Source of the DNA: Corallium rubrum
Lineage: Eukaryota > Cnidaria > Anthozoa > Scleralcyonacea > Coralliidae
Assembly: GCA_964035015.1 (NCBI GenBank)
Contig: CAXIUP010000234.1
Location: forward strand, 1-64,000
Direction of reading: 5' to 3'
DNA length: 64,000 nt
A model generated the notes under the pieces. It ran no database searches. It saw only the letters and a list, made by a program, of their open reading frames with translations, and was not told the DNA's origin. The position numbers and the translations under genes are program-made. Positions 22,223 to 34,095 of the stretch are shown here, one piece after another. The stretch's first letter is position 1; each line of letters begins with the position of its first letter.

Positions 22223-25200
22223 TAAGGTGTAGTGAAAAAAGAAAATATGCTATTCATGCTTAGCCTGGTTTATTTTATTTTGTATTAGACTTTTATTAAG
22301 CTGGGGAAAAAATTATTTTGAATTTGACACACATCTTCTTTTGCGAATTCTGCTTTTTTTAAAGTCGAGAAAACCTGTTTTTTTCATTTTTTTGTCATGT
22401 GTTACTTTTTTTTTGGTACGTTTCATGTACAATATTTCATCTTTCGGTATATTTCAGGGCAATATATAAATGTTTTCACTGTAAATGTGTCAAACTAGCA
22501 TGTACTGTAATTGTAGCCTAAAATAATTGCGAACTACCACTTGTCAAACTTGCTTGTCAATGCACAAAAGGAAGTAGAATATTATAAATTGTAAGCTAAG
22601 ACAATCCCAAAATATTTGTACCATAAGAGTACCATAGCTTTCATCCAATGCAGATTGGAAGAAGTCCCAGCTTTGTTTCCATGTCAGAAATTTAATATAG
22701 CAGTCCATATACTTTTGCAACACAACATCTTTATTACATTTACCCCAACTTTTATGTTTTCTATCTTTCCAACTCTCAATTTTTCCCCAGTTTTTTTATT
22801 ACTTTCTACTTTTTTGGTGTGTTTTAGATTTTAGTGTATTTCTTAGATAAAAATTAACAGCTGTTCATTTTCCACTCAATAAACCCAACAGATGTCTCTT
22901 GGTATTATTGACAGGCATAAGTTCCCTGTTTGCAGCCCTAGAGCGGATGTATCCATCTCTTCTCTCAAACCCATTCACAGCGGCTGATGCAATAGTAACT
23001 TCCTTGACTATACGTTCTATTGACTGTCCGTGCACAGGAAACTCAAACACAACCATTCTCTTGTCTAAAAATTGTCGGATCTCATCCTGGGTAAGGTTAC
23101 AAGTGAGGACAGGCTCATACACGTTCTAATCCCAAGATATGAGCTCGCTCAGCTTCTCTGCTTGCCAATTCAGAGGCGGAATTTTATAGGGGCGAATATT
23201 GCTGTCACCTAATTTACTTTTACCCCTAAGACCAATAATGATCTTAACTGCAAAGTGACGCTCTGTCTCGTCGTCACTAGCAAGTAAAGTTTGCAAAATA
23301 TGTTCACTGTGAGCAAACCAGGCCCCAGACTCAACATATTTGGTTACAATTGCCACTACATCTTTTTGCATGTAGTCTCTGACAAGTTTTAGCTGAGTCA
23401 AGACATGACGTGGTCCATCCACCATATGGGAAAGAATCTTCGCTTCAAACCAGCATGGGTAGTACACAACAACAATGTATTCTACCATCAGGGTAAGGTG
23501 TCTAAGGTTTTTGCCCACAAATCCGTGTTTTGAAACATACAGCCGACAAAGGCGATTTGCCGTTGTAAGCCATCGGCTATGGTTAACTGGACCACAATCT
23601 AAATTTTCAAGATCTTTTGGCACATGTCCCGAACGTATGGCATTAACAATCCTGTATCCATAATGCTGATCAGTTGACAAATCATCAACAATCTCTGGTC
23701 GCAATGGACGGATGGCAGGTCCCTTATTTATCTTTTTAAATCTCTTATTTATTTCTAGAGATGTTGTTTTATCTAGTGCTCGTCCAATGGACCCTGCAAA
23801 TGTGTGGTCAGAGTTCGTTTTGCCATCTAAACTGGTAATGAGATGTCTCAGTGGCAACTCATTAGTATGAAGAAAACACACTAGCCATATAAGTTTTCGA
23901 GAAAGTTTTTGCTCAACAAACTGTATAGTACCACCCTTCCACCCAGTGTTTATATTAGTTGAGTCTCCACCCAAAGCTTGCAGTGTCTGATCAACACCAT
24001 GGGCACTGAGCCAGTCCACAATCTGGATAGCAACCTGCTCAGCAGCTGACGTATCATTGGTGGCCTTCTCTGGCACAAAGTGGTGGATATACTGCCCTCC
24101 TGGTTCAGAGCTCATACTGTAGTGCTCCTCCATTATCATAATGGGATGAGGTTGGTCACGCCCATCAATTGGTGAAATCAACTTCGTAAGATCCTTGCGC
24201 CCATCAAAAAGAATGCACTTAACTGGACTATGGTGTAAACTTTCTTTAAATTGAACTTGAAGTTCTTGCATTATTCTATCTTTTTCTCTCTGAATCTTAC
24301 TATGATCCACAATGCCTGTTTGGTCAAGAGAGCTAATGAACCCATGATCAATAAGTGTAGCTGTAGCCAGTGCTGCTGTAGCTCTCGCACTGATGCCGTA
24401 TCTCATGCTTGTCAATGCCAGGGTTGGATACTTTGTTCGATTTTGCTTTGAGTTCTGCAAGAGTCTGTCTGTTTCAACATGTCTAAATTCTGGGTCATAT
24501 TTACCTCCTACCAGGCTCTCATCTGACAAACTAACTTCTCCAAACTCGTCTACCAAAGACAACTGCTCCATCTGAGCTTCCAGTTGCTTACACTCTTCTT
24601 CAGCATACACATCTGCCTTCAGTTGCTTCTGTTTTCCCTCAGTCTGCTTTCTTTTAAAAGCCTTTATTTGCCGTTGTGTCTCCACAACATCAATAGAGCC
24701 AAGTTGAAACTTACTTTTGCTACCATTTTTAGCACGTTGAGCTTTAATATATTCAAGCTCCAAAACTGGAATCCTTGATTCTCTGGCACATGTGCAGTGA
24801 ATGTGAAGTTTATCAGGGCAAGTATCTTTACAGACAGACTGTTTCTCTGATTGAATAGGGCACTTGCAATGAAGAATGTCAAACAGTTTATCTAGCCTGG
24901 AAGTAAACTTTTCCCTTGCATTCTTTGTATTACCAGTTCTCCTGTACACAAATATGCACATTCTCTCCCATAATTCTACAATTTTTGCAACAACCCTCTG
25001 CTCACTGATGATAACAGGAAATTTAAACAGAGCATTGCCATGTTCCCACTGAGCTGTTATTATACTGGCCAAGTCAGAAGCCATCAGCTTATTTGTATAG
25101 TGTTTACCCCCCAAAGCACTCTCCTTTAACAATTGTCCATGGCAGAGTACATCACGAATAGTTGGGAAATCCGAAACTGGCATTTCTTTGGAAGGTCCAA

Positions 25201-26107
25201 GAAAATTAGTAATCGCATTACCAAAACCAAGCCTTGTTCTCACAGCCATAACTTTCGGGAAGAAGATGTTCTGTAATTTAATCCCTCAAATGTGGATATA
25301 CAACACGAACTAAAACCTTGAAACCTTGTATTCTTGTCTGCAAGTCTGTGAAGTTTTCGCTAGGTTGATATGGCTGTAACCGCTGTACAAATAAGATTGC
25401 ATCTTCAGAAATAGTAAAATATACTATTGTAGCTAGCAATGCTTGGCTTAAAATCACTCAGAAATGTAACTCAGGTAGAATTTCAATCAAACTTCATATT
25501 AAATTTTCAATTCTATTGTGCTATCGTCCAAATACGATACACTTAGTTGAATACTATGGTGAACTTGTAAAGTTAAACAAAGTGATTAAGTGAACACAAT
25601 CATTTGCATGTTACATTTTTATGAAGATTAATATTTTCCTAGCATTTCAATGCAAAACATGCAGTTATTCCTCTCTCTATATAAAAATGTTTCCCCTGGC
25701 TGAGTGATTCACAACTACAAGTTTAAACAACCAGGCAAACGAACAATTCTTTTTTTGACTTTCTTATATACGTCCTAATTTAGAAGTAAGTTGGGCTAAT
25801 TCTTGTATCAAAATTATTCGATATAACAGTAAAGTTACATGCCAGTTCTGAATCATTATGGTGACATTGCCTCAAATTCACTTTAAGATAAAATATTAAA
25901 CAAAATAGAAAACAAAGAAGGAATTTATAAAACAGGTAAAAAATTATTAAAATGCATTTTTTCATGATTTTAAAAAGGAAAATTCGCCAAAGAAGATGTG
26001 TTTGAAATTTGATAAAATTTTTTCTCTAGCTCAATAAAGGCCTGCTACAAAATAAAAATGTCCAGGCTAAGCATGAATGACAGATTTTGCTTTTTCGCCA
26101 CACCTTA
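22223..26107 (-). mobile_element. Long-TIR element of unassigned type, 9-bp TSD (3885 bp)
   Basis: Outer ends TAAGGTGTAGTGAAAAA and TTTTTCGCCACACCTTA are inverted repeats. Diverged similarity continues inward about 300 bp on both sides (22223-22540 against 26107-25800). The flanks are a perfect 9-bp direct repeat TTAAATTAC (22214-22222 and 26108-26116), read as a target-site duplication. Long TIRs with a 9-bp duplication are typical of MULE-type elements. The single gene inside codes a protein I cannot place with certainty. The right duplication overlaps the stop codon of the neighbouring DD38E gene. Confidence 0.8.
22865..25249 (-). CDS. Unassigned transposase-like protein, one in-frame stop
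   Basis: Open from 25249 to a TAG at 23128-23126 (707 residues), then the same frame continues for 85 more residues to 22865, so the intact product would be near 793. I do not recognise a named family. Visible features: a Cys/His cluster at about residues 128-153 (CKCP..CKDTCP..HIHCTC); a Lys/Gln-rich coiled stretch around 185-225; then CILFDGRKD (about 345), ALGGDSTNINTGWKGG (about 425), CFLHTNELPLRH (about 455), DDLSTDQHYGY (about 520) and CGPVNHSRWLTTANRL (about 550). Asp-rich motifs with a CxxH between them fit an RNase-H-fold DDE/D transposase of the hAT/MULE type, which agrees with the flanking TIRs and 9-bp duplication. Assignment is inference. Confidence 0.7.
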
Positions 26108-27124
26108 TTAAATTACAAACCCACAATGCTGAAAAAAGTTCTGTGACATTGCCGGAGTTATTGTTTGCAAGCCTTCTATTATAGCCACTTCAGTGTAATT
26201 TATTGCGAATTGTTCGTGTTTTCTTAAATAAAGCTTCATATTTCTAAAACAAAATTCGCAAGTATTAAAGTCAGGGCTGTAAGGTGGCTGAAACACTAAA
26301 TCAACACCCCTGTTTCTGAACATCGCTCGCAATTCATTTTCGGCTAATACTCCATGATGAAACCCACAGTTGTCCATCACAACGATGTCACCATCGGCCA
26401 GAACGGGGTTGCCGTAAACAGGATCAACAAGGGCCAGACACTCTTGGAAAAAATTAAGCATTTCTAGTCCGTTAGAAGGGCCATCCAATACATTAAAATG
26501 TGTAACGCCAAAACGGCTATGCAGAAGGTTAACAGTATAATTACAATTTGAAGTAAATCGTTTGACCTCTATAGCCGGCTGACCTCTTTTGCCGTGTCCA
26601 TATGTTCGATTTGGTGTTGTCTTTATCACCGACGATTCGTCAAAAAAATGAACCCGTGATGGGTCAACTCCAGACATAAACATGACATAATTTAAAGTTC
26701 TTAGTCGATTTTGAACAGTAAGGGATTCTTCGGGAATTGGTGAAAGTTTCTTGAATGTGAAGTTCAGATCTTTTCTTACAATGTCGCTTATTGTTGAACG
26801 TTTAGGAACTTGGTCTGGAGCACATATACCGTTATCAATCAAACCCTGCTGAATCTCCGAAGTAAAAGTGCTAGGTTTAGTAGTCTTTATATATTCAACA
26901 AACTCTACAACGTCCGGCGTTGAAATCGTTCGCTCTTTGCCACCCGGTTTGCCAGGGAGAATTGTTTCCTTTTGTAAGAAGTGGTCGATTATGTTGGAAA
27001 CTGTTTGGCGAGTTAGTTTTAACTTATGTGCGATATCCTGTTGATGAAAACCAGACGACCATAGACTCACAATGCTTTCTCTTTTAGACAGTGAGGTTGT
27101 AGCGTTTCGATTTACATAAGCCAT
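26108..27124 (-). CDS. Tc1/mariner-superfamily transposase, DD38E spacing
   Basis: Single intact frame of 338 residues, ATG at 27124. N-terminal helix-turn-helix (LSKRESIVSLWSSGFHQQDI; LKLTRQTVSNIIDHF). The catalytic Asp residues are in HFFDESSVIKT and VVMDNCGFHHG, and the Glu in PPYSPDFNTCEFCF. There are 38 residues between the second Asp and the Glu, unlike the 34 of Tc1 or mariner Asp. The NTCE replaces the usual NPIE. The TAA stop lies within the 9-bp target duplication of the neighbouring long-TIR element, so the insertion left the frame complete but cut away the 3' flank. TIRs of this element were not found. ACACGGGAATCAGTCCCGTGT, a palindrome, lies just upstream of the start. Confidence 0.88.
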   Translation of the reverse strand: MAYVNRNATTSLSKRESIVSLWSSGFHQQDIAHKLKLTRQTVSNIIDHFLQKETILPGKPGGKERTISTPDVVEFVEYIKTTKPSTFTSEIQQGLIDNGICAPDQVPKRSTISDIVRKDLNFTFKKLSPIPEESLTVQNRLRTLNYVMFMSGVDPSRVHFFDESSVIKTTPNRTYGHGKRGQPAIEVKRFTSNCNYTVNLLHSRFGVTHFNVLDGPSNGLEMLNFFQECLALVDPVYGNPVLADGDIVVMDNCGFHHGVLAENELRAMFRNRGVDLVFQPPYSPDFNTCEFCFRNMKLYLRKHEQFAINYTEVAIIEGLQTITPAMSQNFFQHCGFVI

Positions 27125-27475
27125 TTACAAAAACACGGGAATCAGTCCCGTGTGAATTTACTAGTGTTTACTTAGTACCGTTGGGGAAGTTATTGGCGCC
27201 AATTGCAAATTGATCGGGGCAATTTGCTAATGAATATTGCAATGTTGTTGGTCAATATTGCAATGTCGCGCACAAGAGAACATCCGGTTTGACTGTAAAT
27301 ATTTATTTATTTTATTTTTATTTATTAACTTTGCCTCAATACAAGACACACAATTAAGATATGAAACTACAAAGTTATACTATATGAGGCTGGGTAACTG
27401 CAACAGCTAAAGCCAATTACTGTGGACCCTTGTAAGTGCCATCATCTCACAACCTGCTCCCAACTTGAGCAAGTA
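27125..27475. other. Non-coding flank of the DD38E gene
   Basis: Contains two ATATTGCAATGT direct repeats and an AT-rich (TTTA)n run around 27298-27330. No gene seen. Confidence 0.4.
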
Positions 27476-27545
27476 CAGGCACAGTCAGCTCAGTCAGTGG
27501 AGTGTCAGATTAATAAATTAAAGTTGCCAGTTTGAATCTGAAAGC
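27476..27545 (+). repeat. tRNA-like SINE head (boxes A and B)
   Basis: CAGCTCAGTCAGTGGAG resembles a pol III box A, and GCCAGTTTGAATCTG about 30 bp later resembles box B, at tRNA-like spacing. The acceptor arms do not pair and the internal loops are irregular, so this is more likely the head of a tRNA-derived SINE than a tRNA gene. The SINE body would extend to the right without a clear end. Confidence 0.5.
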
Positions 27546-28635
27546 CTTGGTCAAATAGAGTTTTCCTCTATCTGACACTAAGTATGGTTCATCGCTCAGA
27601 GTAGCACATATACCATTAGTCTCCCCATCTGGTTTACTGTTCCACATCAATTATTCCAGTCCATAGACTGTTTAGCTCAACTAAACTCATTATTTGTAAA
27701 TAGTGAATTATTTGTATAAATCATTGTTTCTTAAATTTTCACATTTGAAACCCCAACCCAGGTTGAAATGACAAAGGTGCCCAAGTATCAGGGATAGTCA
27801 TTTATATTCTAAAAGTAAAATTTTCAGGCTGAATATCCCATTCACCCTGTAACTTTATCTTCGTGTTAACAACATATTTGGTTCTAAATGAGGGTGACTA
27901 CTGACCAGGTCATTAGGTAAGGAGTGACTGAGTCAACAAATTTAGGTTTATTAAGAAAACAGCAAAATTATAACACTTGTTATAAGTTAATAAATTAAGA
28001 TTTATACCTCTCAATATTGGACAGTTCAGTCAGCCTGTCGCCAGGTCCATGTCGATAAAAACCAGTCGATGTTGAACAGACTTTCGTCTTCCCCATACAG
28101 TGTATATATATATAATCCCCGAGCCCGGGCGTAGGGTGCTAATCTCGACACGCGTAGAATTCACTTACACGCGAAATTACACGCAAGTGGGAAAGAAATT
28201 CTGCGAGATGTTTATATATATGTATATATATATATATATGTCAACAAATCCGCAACTTTCGCAGTTCGGATAGCAGGGTACTGGCACAGTATTAACTGTT
28301 AATACGATGAAGACCGAAAACGACACTGTCCTGAAACTGGCCAAAGCCTGTAAAGAATTCTGCTCTGGTGTATTATTCTACTTAACTCGAGGGACAACGA
28401 TGAGGAAATCAGTTTGAAACAAGCGGCTTTTAGATCTTGAAGAGAATTGAATCATGCCTGGTCATGGAAAAAGTAAGAAACCGAACGAGAAAAACAATCT
28501 GAATTCTGAAAAGAGTATAGACTGAATTGGCAGTGTTTGTGGTGACAAAAGCAGAAGAAAGTTTAACGGTAGGAGATTCATATTTACCAGTTTAGCTGAG
28601 TCTTGAAAAAGAAAATCATGCAATATAAATACATA
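27546..28635. other. Intergenic, AT microsatellites only
   Basis: (TA)n runs near 28100 and 28213-28240 and a GC-rich patch GAGCCCGGGCGTAGGGTG between them. No gene recognised. Confidence 0.4.
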
Positions 28636-28891
28636 CAGTCGTTGGCACCTAAGCGTGTACACCATCCGTCAAAACATGTTCTAAATTTAAGTCAAAGTTA
28701 ACAGTTTTGAAATCAACACCGTGGGATTGGTGAGATGTGATTGACCAAGGGCACATTCATGTGACAATAATGTATTGGTTCGAATATATTGAATGAAAAC
28801 CTAATATCTTTCCAAAGGTAAACATTTAACTTTGACGTTGACATAAAACGTGTTTTGACTGGCGGTGTACACGCTTAGGTGCCAACGACTG
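28636..28891. mobile_element. Tc1/mariner-type MITE, TA TSD (256 bp)
   Basis: Long inverted ends CAGTCGTTGGCACCTAAGCG and CGCTTAGGTGCCAACGACTG, matching over about 30 bp, with TA on both sides. Non-coding. Ends starting CAGT after TA are typical of Tc1/mariner elements. Confidence 0.92.
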
Positions 28892-29235
28892 TAATATTCT
28901 TGTCTACAGTTGTCCTTTGGACGCCAGGACGTGGCATTGTGTCTTTTTAACTATTTTGGATGAAAATTTGTTATTTGGTTCATCTCGTTTCTTTTTTAAT
29001 ATTGACTTTGTATGCTCTTTCGGTGTGTCAATACATGTACATGACTACAGATGAACTTTGCCAATGAATTTACTTTGATGTTATACTGGTTTGTTTCTCT
29101 CTTTCTATTCGAAATTTTTCAGGCTGTTAATTTTATTATTACATACTAAAAGTATAATAGACTAAATATAAAAATATAAAGACTATAATAGACTTAAATA
29201 CAAAAAAACCCCAAAAAACAGAAGGTTTAGCATGT

Positions 29236-29244
29236 AAGTATGTA

Positions 29245-29293
<49 letters not shown>

Positions 29294-29311
29294 GTGTGTA
29301 TGTATGTGTAT

Positions 29312-29362
<51 letters not shown>
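29236..29362. repeat. (TATGTG)n and (TG)n microsatellite
   Basis: About nine TATGTG units followed by a pure TG run. Open frames on both strands here are artefacts. Confidence 0.95.
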
Positions 29363-29363
<1 letters not shown>

Positions 29364-30465
29364 TGGTGGGGGTGGTTTACAAAAATGTATATGTTAAAAG
29401 TGGGCGAGGGGTTGTTGCGATCATGTATTTCTAGTATCACTATGAGTATATCCATCATCCATGTTGATTGTTGTCTGTTAACTTCGCATCAGTGGCAAGT
29501 CTTCGAATCCAAACACGGCCCACTTCACTTTTGGGTGAAAATAACTGATTATTAACTTATCCAGCTAACTTACAAACAATTTAAAATGCCGGTGAATACT
29601 TTAAAATAGTTAATTTGATGCCCACTCGCCAAGAATTTACACAAACCATCACGACCACGAACCAACGCTATCCAAACGACGCTATCCCGCAATGCAACGC
29701 TGGCGCTAGTTTCCAGTCGGGCATGGCATCATGGGTATGTTTGAAAAAATATATACTGGCGAACAAAATTTATTGCTAAAAGCCTAAAACGATGAAGTGA
29801 AGGAGTTTCAAACAACTTGTGGGCATTTACTTTTTTAGAACTTTCACATTTATACTAGAATCAGACAACGGCCTGATTTTGTATTTAGTCTACTTAATTG
29901 CTCGGCGCGGCCGGCTTTTATGCACGCTTTCGCGATGATGATCCATGATACCTTATACCGGTTACGTATTATGACTTAGTGTATATTTTATTATAAAATA
30001 TTAAAATTTTACTTACTATAGAAAAGTTTATTTCTATAGGAATTCCTATGGATCCTATAGCATTTTTTCGTAAGGGACTTATAGTATTAGTATTTTAACC
30101 TGGTTGCTGCCAGAAAATTTAACTTTAACCAGAAATTTAACCGGAAAATTTCACTTTGATGTTGTTTACTTTGAATGACACAATACGCCATTGGGCCTAG
30201 CGTAAACAATTCACGAGAATGTAAATTAAAAGCATTAACAAGTTGTAGAATTACTGGTGTAAAATTACCCATTTTTGGTGCGTTTATACACTAAAGTACT
30301 GTTAATGTATGACTCAGTTTTCACACCAAATCAGTGTGTAATGACATTTTCCTGGTGTAAAATTACACGAAAGAAGTGTCAGCCTACCATTTATTGGTGT
30401 TGAAATTTTGCATTGCAATTTACACCAAAATAGTGTATTAGCACACCTTCGTTAGTGTAATGTCA
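29363..30465. other. Intergenic; GGTGTAAAATTACAC-type degenerate repeats near the right end
   Basis: No gene. From about 30245 to 30460 the words TGGTGTAAAATTACAC and its complement recur several times, a degenerate short repeat. CTATAGGAATTCCTATGGATCCTATAG-like palindromic text occurs near 30037. Confidence 0.45.
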
Positions 30466-30466
30466 C

Positions 30467-30555
<89 letters not shown>

Positions 30556-30975
30556 GAGACAGAGAGACAGAGAGACAGAGAGACAGAGAGACAGAGAGAC
30601 AGACGGACGGACGGACGGACGGACGGACGGACGGACGGACGGACGGACGGACGGACGGACGGACGGACGGACGGACGGACGGACGGACGGACGGACGGAC
30701 GGACGGACGGACGGACGGACGGACGGACGGACGGACGGACGGACGGACGGACGGACGGACGGACGGACGGACGGACGGACGGACGGACGGACGGACGGAC
30801 GGACGGACGGACGGACGGACGGACGGACGGACGGACGGACGGACGGACGGACGGACGGACGGACGGACGGACGGACGGACGGACGGACGGACGGACGGAC
30901 GGACGGACGGACGGACGGACGGACGGACGGACGGACGGACGGACGGACAGACGGACAGACGGACAGACAGAGAAA
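30466..30975. repeat. Tetranucleotide array (ACAG)n-(GACG)n, about 510 bp
   Basis: (ACAG)n, then a short AGAGACAG run, then about 340 bp of nearly pure GGAC/GACG repeat, then mixed units. Long frames on both strands (poly RTDG or PSVR) are artefacts of the repeat. Confidence 0.97.
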
Positions 30976-30984
30976 GAAGTATCG

Positions 30985-31158
30985 GCATTTTTGTAACCTT
31001 AATAGGGAACTTTGGCAACCTTCATAGGGCATTTTTGTAACCTCATAGGACATTTTTGTAACCTTCTAAAATTCCGGACATTTTTGTAACCTAACAGGGA
31101 ACATTTGTAACATTTATAGGGAACTTTCGTAACTTCGTGCAGCATATTTTGTAACCAT
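30985..31158. repeat. Tandem CATTTTTGTAACCT-type repeat
   Basis: About seven imperfect units of roughly 22-27 bp containing CATTTTTGTAACCTTNATAGGG. Non-coding. Confidence 0.85.
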
Positions 31159-31459
31159 GTTTCTTGTTATATTTGCAGTTTAGTGATAGCAAAGTTTAGT
31201 ATAGAAAAGCAAAGTAAAGTAGAACAGGAAGGAGTGCATGGTGCAGGCAATTAGATGAGAGCCTTCTTAACTTCTGTGAAATAGAATCTGGACATATATT
31301 GTGACCATTGTTGGAAAGAAGCTAACGACATTGTGTATCTATTTATACGTATCTAAAAGTAGCGTGATGCGTAGGCAGTGCTGGCAGAACTTCTCGAAAC
31401 GTTATACTCCCACATTCTCTGTTTCGGCTGTAGTTAGTAGTTCTCTGTTGAGGCATTAG

Positions 31460-32104
31460 TTAATACTGTGTTGAGAAAAGTTAAAGAATGGTGTGACATA
31501 AATAGATTGTCTATAAATTTCAAGAAAACTAAGTATGTGATTATTAAATCGTCGAGAAAAAAAGAAATAAATATTGATGTTAATAGGCTTAGAAATAAAT
31601 ATTGATGTTATAGGCTTAGACATTATTTATCCCTTGAACAATTAAAACGAATTTATCACAATCTAATTTATCTTTATATTTCCTATGCAATTTTAACATG
31701 CGGTAGTGCTTGCAAAACTCATATACAAAAAGTACAAGTAAATCAAAACAAAGTTATAAGGTCAATGTTCTTTGCTGTCTCTTATGGAAAACATACTGAA
31801 AGTGCTCTCCTGTTATTAAACTTGCTAAATATCCTTAATGTTAATAATGTGTTTCATCTACCTGCCTCTTTCATTCCAAAATTACTTCTGCTATGCATCT
31901 AATGTTCATTCTTATAATACCAGATATGCTTCTAAGCAAAATTTATATAAATCATCTGTTCGAACAAACACTGGCAAACAAACTTTATCATATATTGCAA
32001 GTGAATATTGGAAAGAACTTTCAAATTCAATAAAGGAACAAATCGCCTTCTCTTTTTCTAAAACTATTAAGCAGCTCCTATTAGTAAAACAGTTTAAAAG
32101 TTAA
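31460..32104 (+). pseudogene. LINE ORF2 fragment (L2/CR1-like), decayed
   Basis: Pieces of a reverse-transcriptase C-terminal region in several frames: VKEWCDINRLSINFKKTKYV (from about 31468), then LSLEQLKRIYHNLIYLYISY (about 31625) and HSYNTRYASKQNLY with KQTLSYIASEYWKEL (to the stop at 32104). These are the usual thumb and tail motifs of non-LTR retrotransposons. The stretch between the first two parts is shortened, and short AATAAATATTGATGTTA units are duplicated at 31565-31615. Dead copy. Confidence 0.8.
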
Positions 32105-33252
32105 ATGAACTATTTGCGTCTTAAATATTTGTTACTTCATAAATTAAGCTACACATTAAAATAGAAACTACTATTGACTAGGGGCTAACTAGAAAACCTT
32201 ACGGTTACCTTAGGCTCTAGGCACTTCATTTTTTTCTTCTTTGGAACTATATTTGTATATTATCTATGTAACTTATGTAAACCTTATTTAATTGTAAAAA
32301 AAGTCAAAAAAGCGTGAATAAAAAAATGTATTGTAAAATGTATTGTAGTACATCAAACCTTACCATATTTCGATTATAGTAGAGAAAACACTTCTTCGGT
32401 TTTTTAGATCTGAAATGTAATATGATGTTCTTAATAGAAAATTTGCAAGAATTCGAAACTTCATGCATGTGAACCCGAAACATAACGAATAGTTTACATA
32501 TGTAAGTACTATAAAATTCTCCTAAACTCAGTCGAGTGTTTGCCGAACACATGCACAGTCTAATTGTCCGAAAATGCAAAAACAAGAATAACATTTACAA
32601 CATATATATTTAATATAATCCCAATAGTTAGAAAAGTTACATAATTTGTAGTTACAATAAATTTGTTCATTTGTTACAATAATCCAATACAATATACTGA
32701 TCGTTCTACAAGTAGCCGTTTTAAATAACATGGCTCGTTAATACCTATTACAACAATTGTAAAAGTAAAGTTAAACAATTATACATTAACCCTTTTATAA
32801 CATAAAACTTTCCTTTGTGCAGAATAAAATCATCTAGCCAAAATAGAATTCTTATGGCGTTACCCAGAATAAGATTCCTAAAGTGACCATGAAGTGCCCA
32901 TATGTATGAATAATATTTGTTCTATCAGTAATTCACAAAAAGTTCAATTTCAATGTTGGACAATTGAGATAGACCTGATATGTAAATGTATACAGGCTCC
33001 AGTGGTTGTATCACATTTACATGTACTGATTAAACGTTAATTTCTTTTAAATTGTCGTCATGAATTAAAACATGAACAGTAGTGTTTTTCAAGGTTAAAA
33101 TTCGAGCGTGCAGCGCGAAAATTTTTAGACTTTTGAACAGCTTCTACAAACAAAAGCGATCATTATTGGTTGTTTTTGCTTTCTCGTCAAATTGCTAATT
33201 AGATGACAATTTTATGTAGAATTCTATGTCCAATACCACTCTTTCGAACGTT
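32105..33252. other. AT-rich intergenic region
   Basis: No gene recognised. A short piece near 32785-32880 is related to the dispersed repeat at 10290-10580. Ends at the target duplication of the large MULE-like element. Confidence 0.4.
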
Positions 33253-33261
33253 ATTATCATC

Positions 33262-33963
33262 GAGTGTAACTATAAGTCGAGGGTCGAGAGTCGAGAGTCG
33301 AGGTCGAGAGTCGAGAGTCGAAGTCGAGAGTCGAAGTCGAGAGTCGAAGTCGAGAGTCGAGGGTTGAAGTCGAGAGTCGAGGGTTGAAGTCGAGAGTCGA
33401 TAAATTGACCAGAAAATACCAAAAAATCACTATAATACTATAACCGATTATATATCGCAACATTGTGTCTTATTTCTACGCGCCGCGGGATATATTTATA
33501 ACCTTTGAGCCTTTGATCTAAAAACCGGGGGAAAGCGGCCACTTTCACGAACAGCTTACATAGAAATAGTGATCTATTCAATAAAAACCGGGGGAAGGCG
33601 GCCACTTTCACGAACAGCTTACACAGGGGTCTAAGGACCGGGGGAAAGCGGCCACTTTCACGAACAGCTTACATACTTTCACGAACAGCTTACATAGAAA
33701 TAGTTATGTATGCGTCGCTTTTTAGCAAATATATATTTATATACTGCGTAACGCCAGGCGCCGTTTTGTTTGAAAGGATAATTCGGGAAGCTGAAATGAA
33801 GGCTTAACGGCGTATGATATTCTATACCCGAATAAAGTAACAGATACTTCTACAATGCGATGACAGATATTCGTTTCCTGCTGTTGTTGTAAAAGAAACT
33901 TCACAAAAGTTACTTGTGTACCTTCATTCTAGACTTAGAGACTTGCCGAGTGCGTTTCGTTTT
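33262..33963. repeat. Left TIR of the MULE-like element with subterminal tandem repeats
   Basis: Contains TCGAGAGTCGAAG-type units at 33276-33400 and three copies of a unit with CCGGGGGAAAGCGGCCACTT between 33523 and 33680. The right TIR (43073-43756) carries the same blocks in reverse with small copy-number differences. Repeated blocks near ends often serve as transposase binding sites in MULEs. Confidence 0.85.
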
Positions 33964-34095
33964 CTTATTTATAAAGATTAAAAGAATTTTCAGTCGAATT
34001 TAATTGTTTTTATTTAGGCTCGTCAAGCCTGAAAACGACTTCTTGAAAACATGGCGCCGAATTATCACAAACAGAAGAGAAACACTCGAACACGC

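Noticed and set aside
27476-27545. A tRNA gene
   Set aside because: Boxes A and B are recognisable but the acceptor and anticodon stems do not pair; treated as a SINE head.
29236-29458. Val/Tyr and Cys/Met repeat ORFs
   Set aside because: TATGTG/TG microsatellite translations.
30452-31053. Long ORFs on both strands (poly RTDG / PSVR)
   Set aside because: Pure translation of a tetranucleotide repeat; open in several frames at once.
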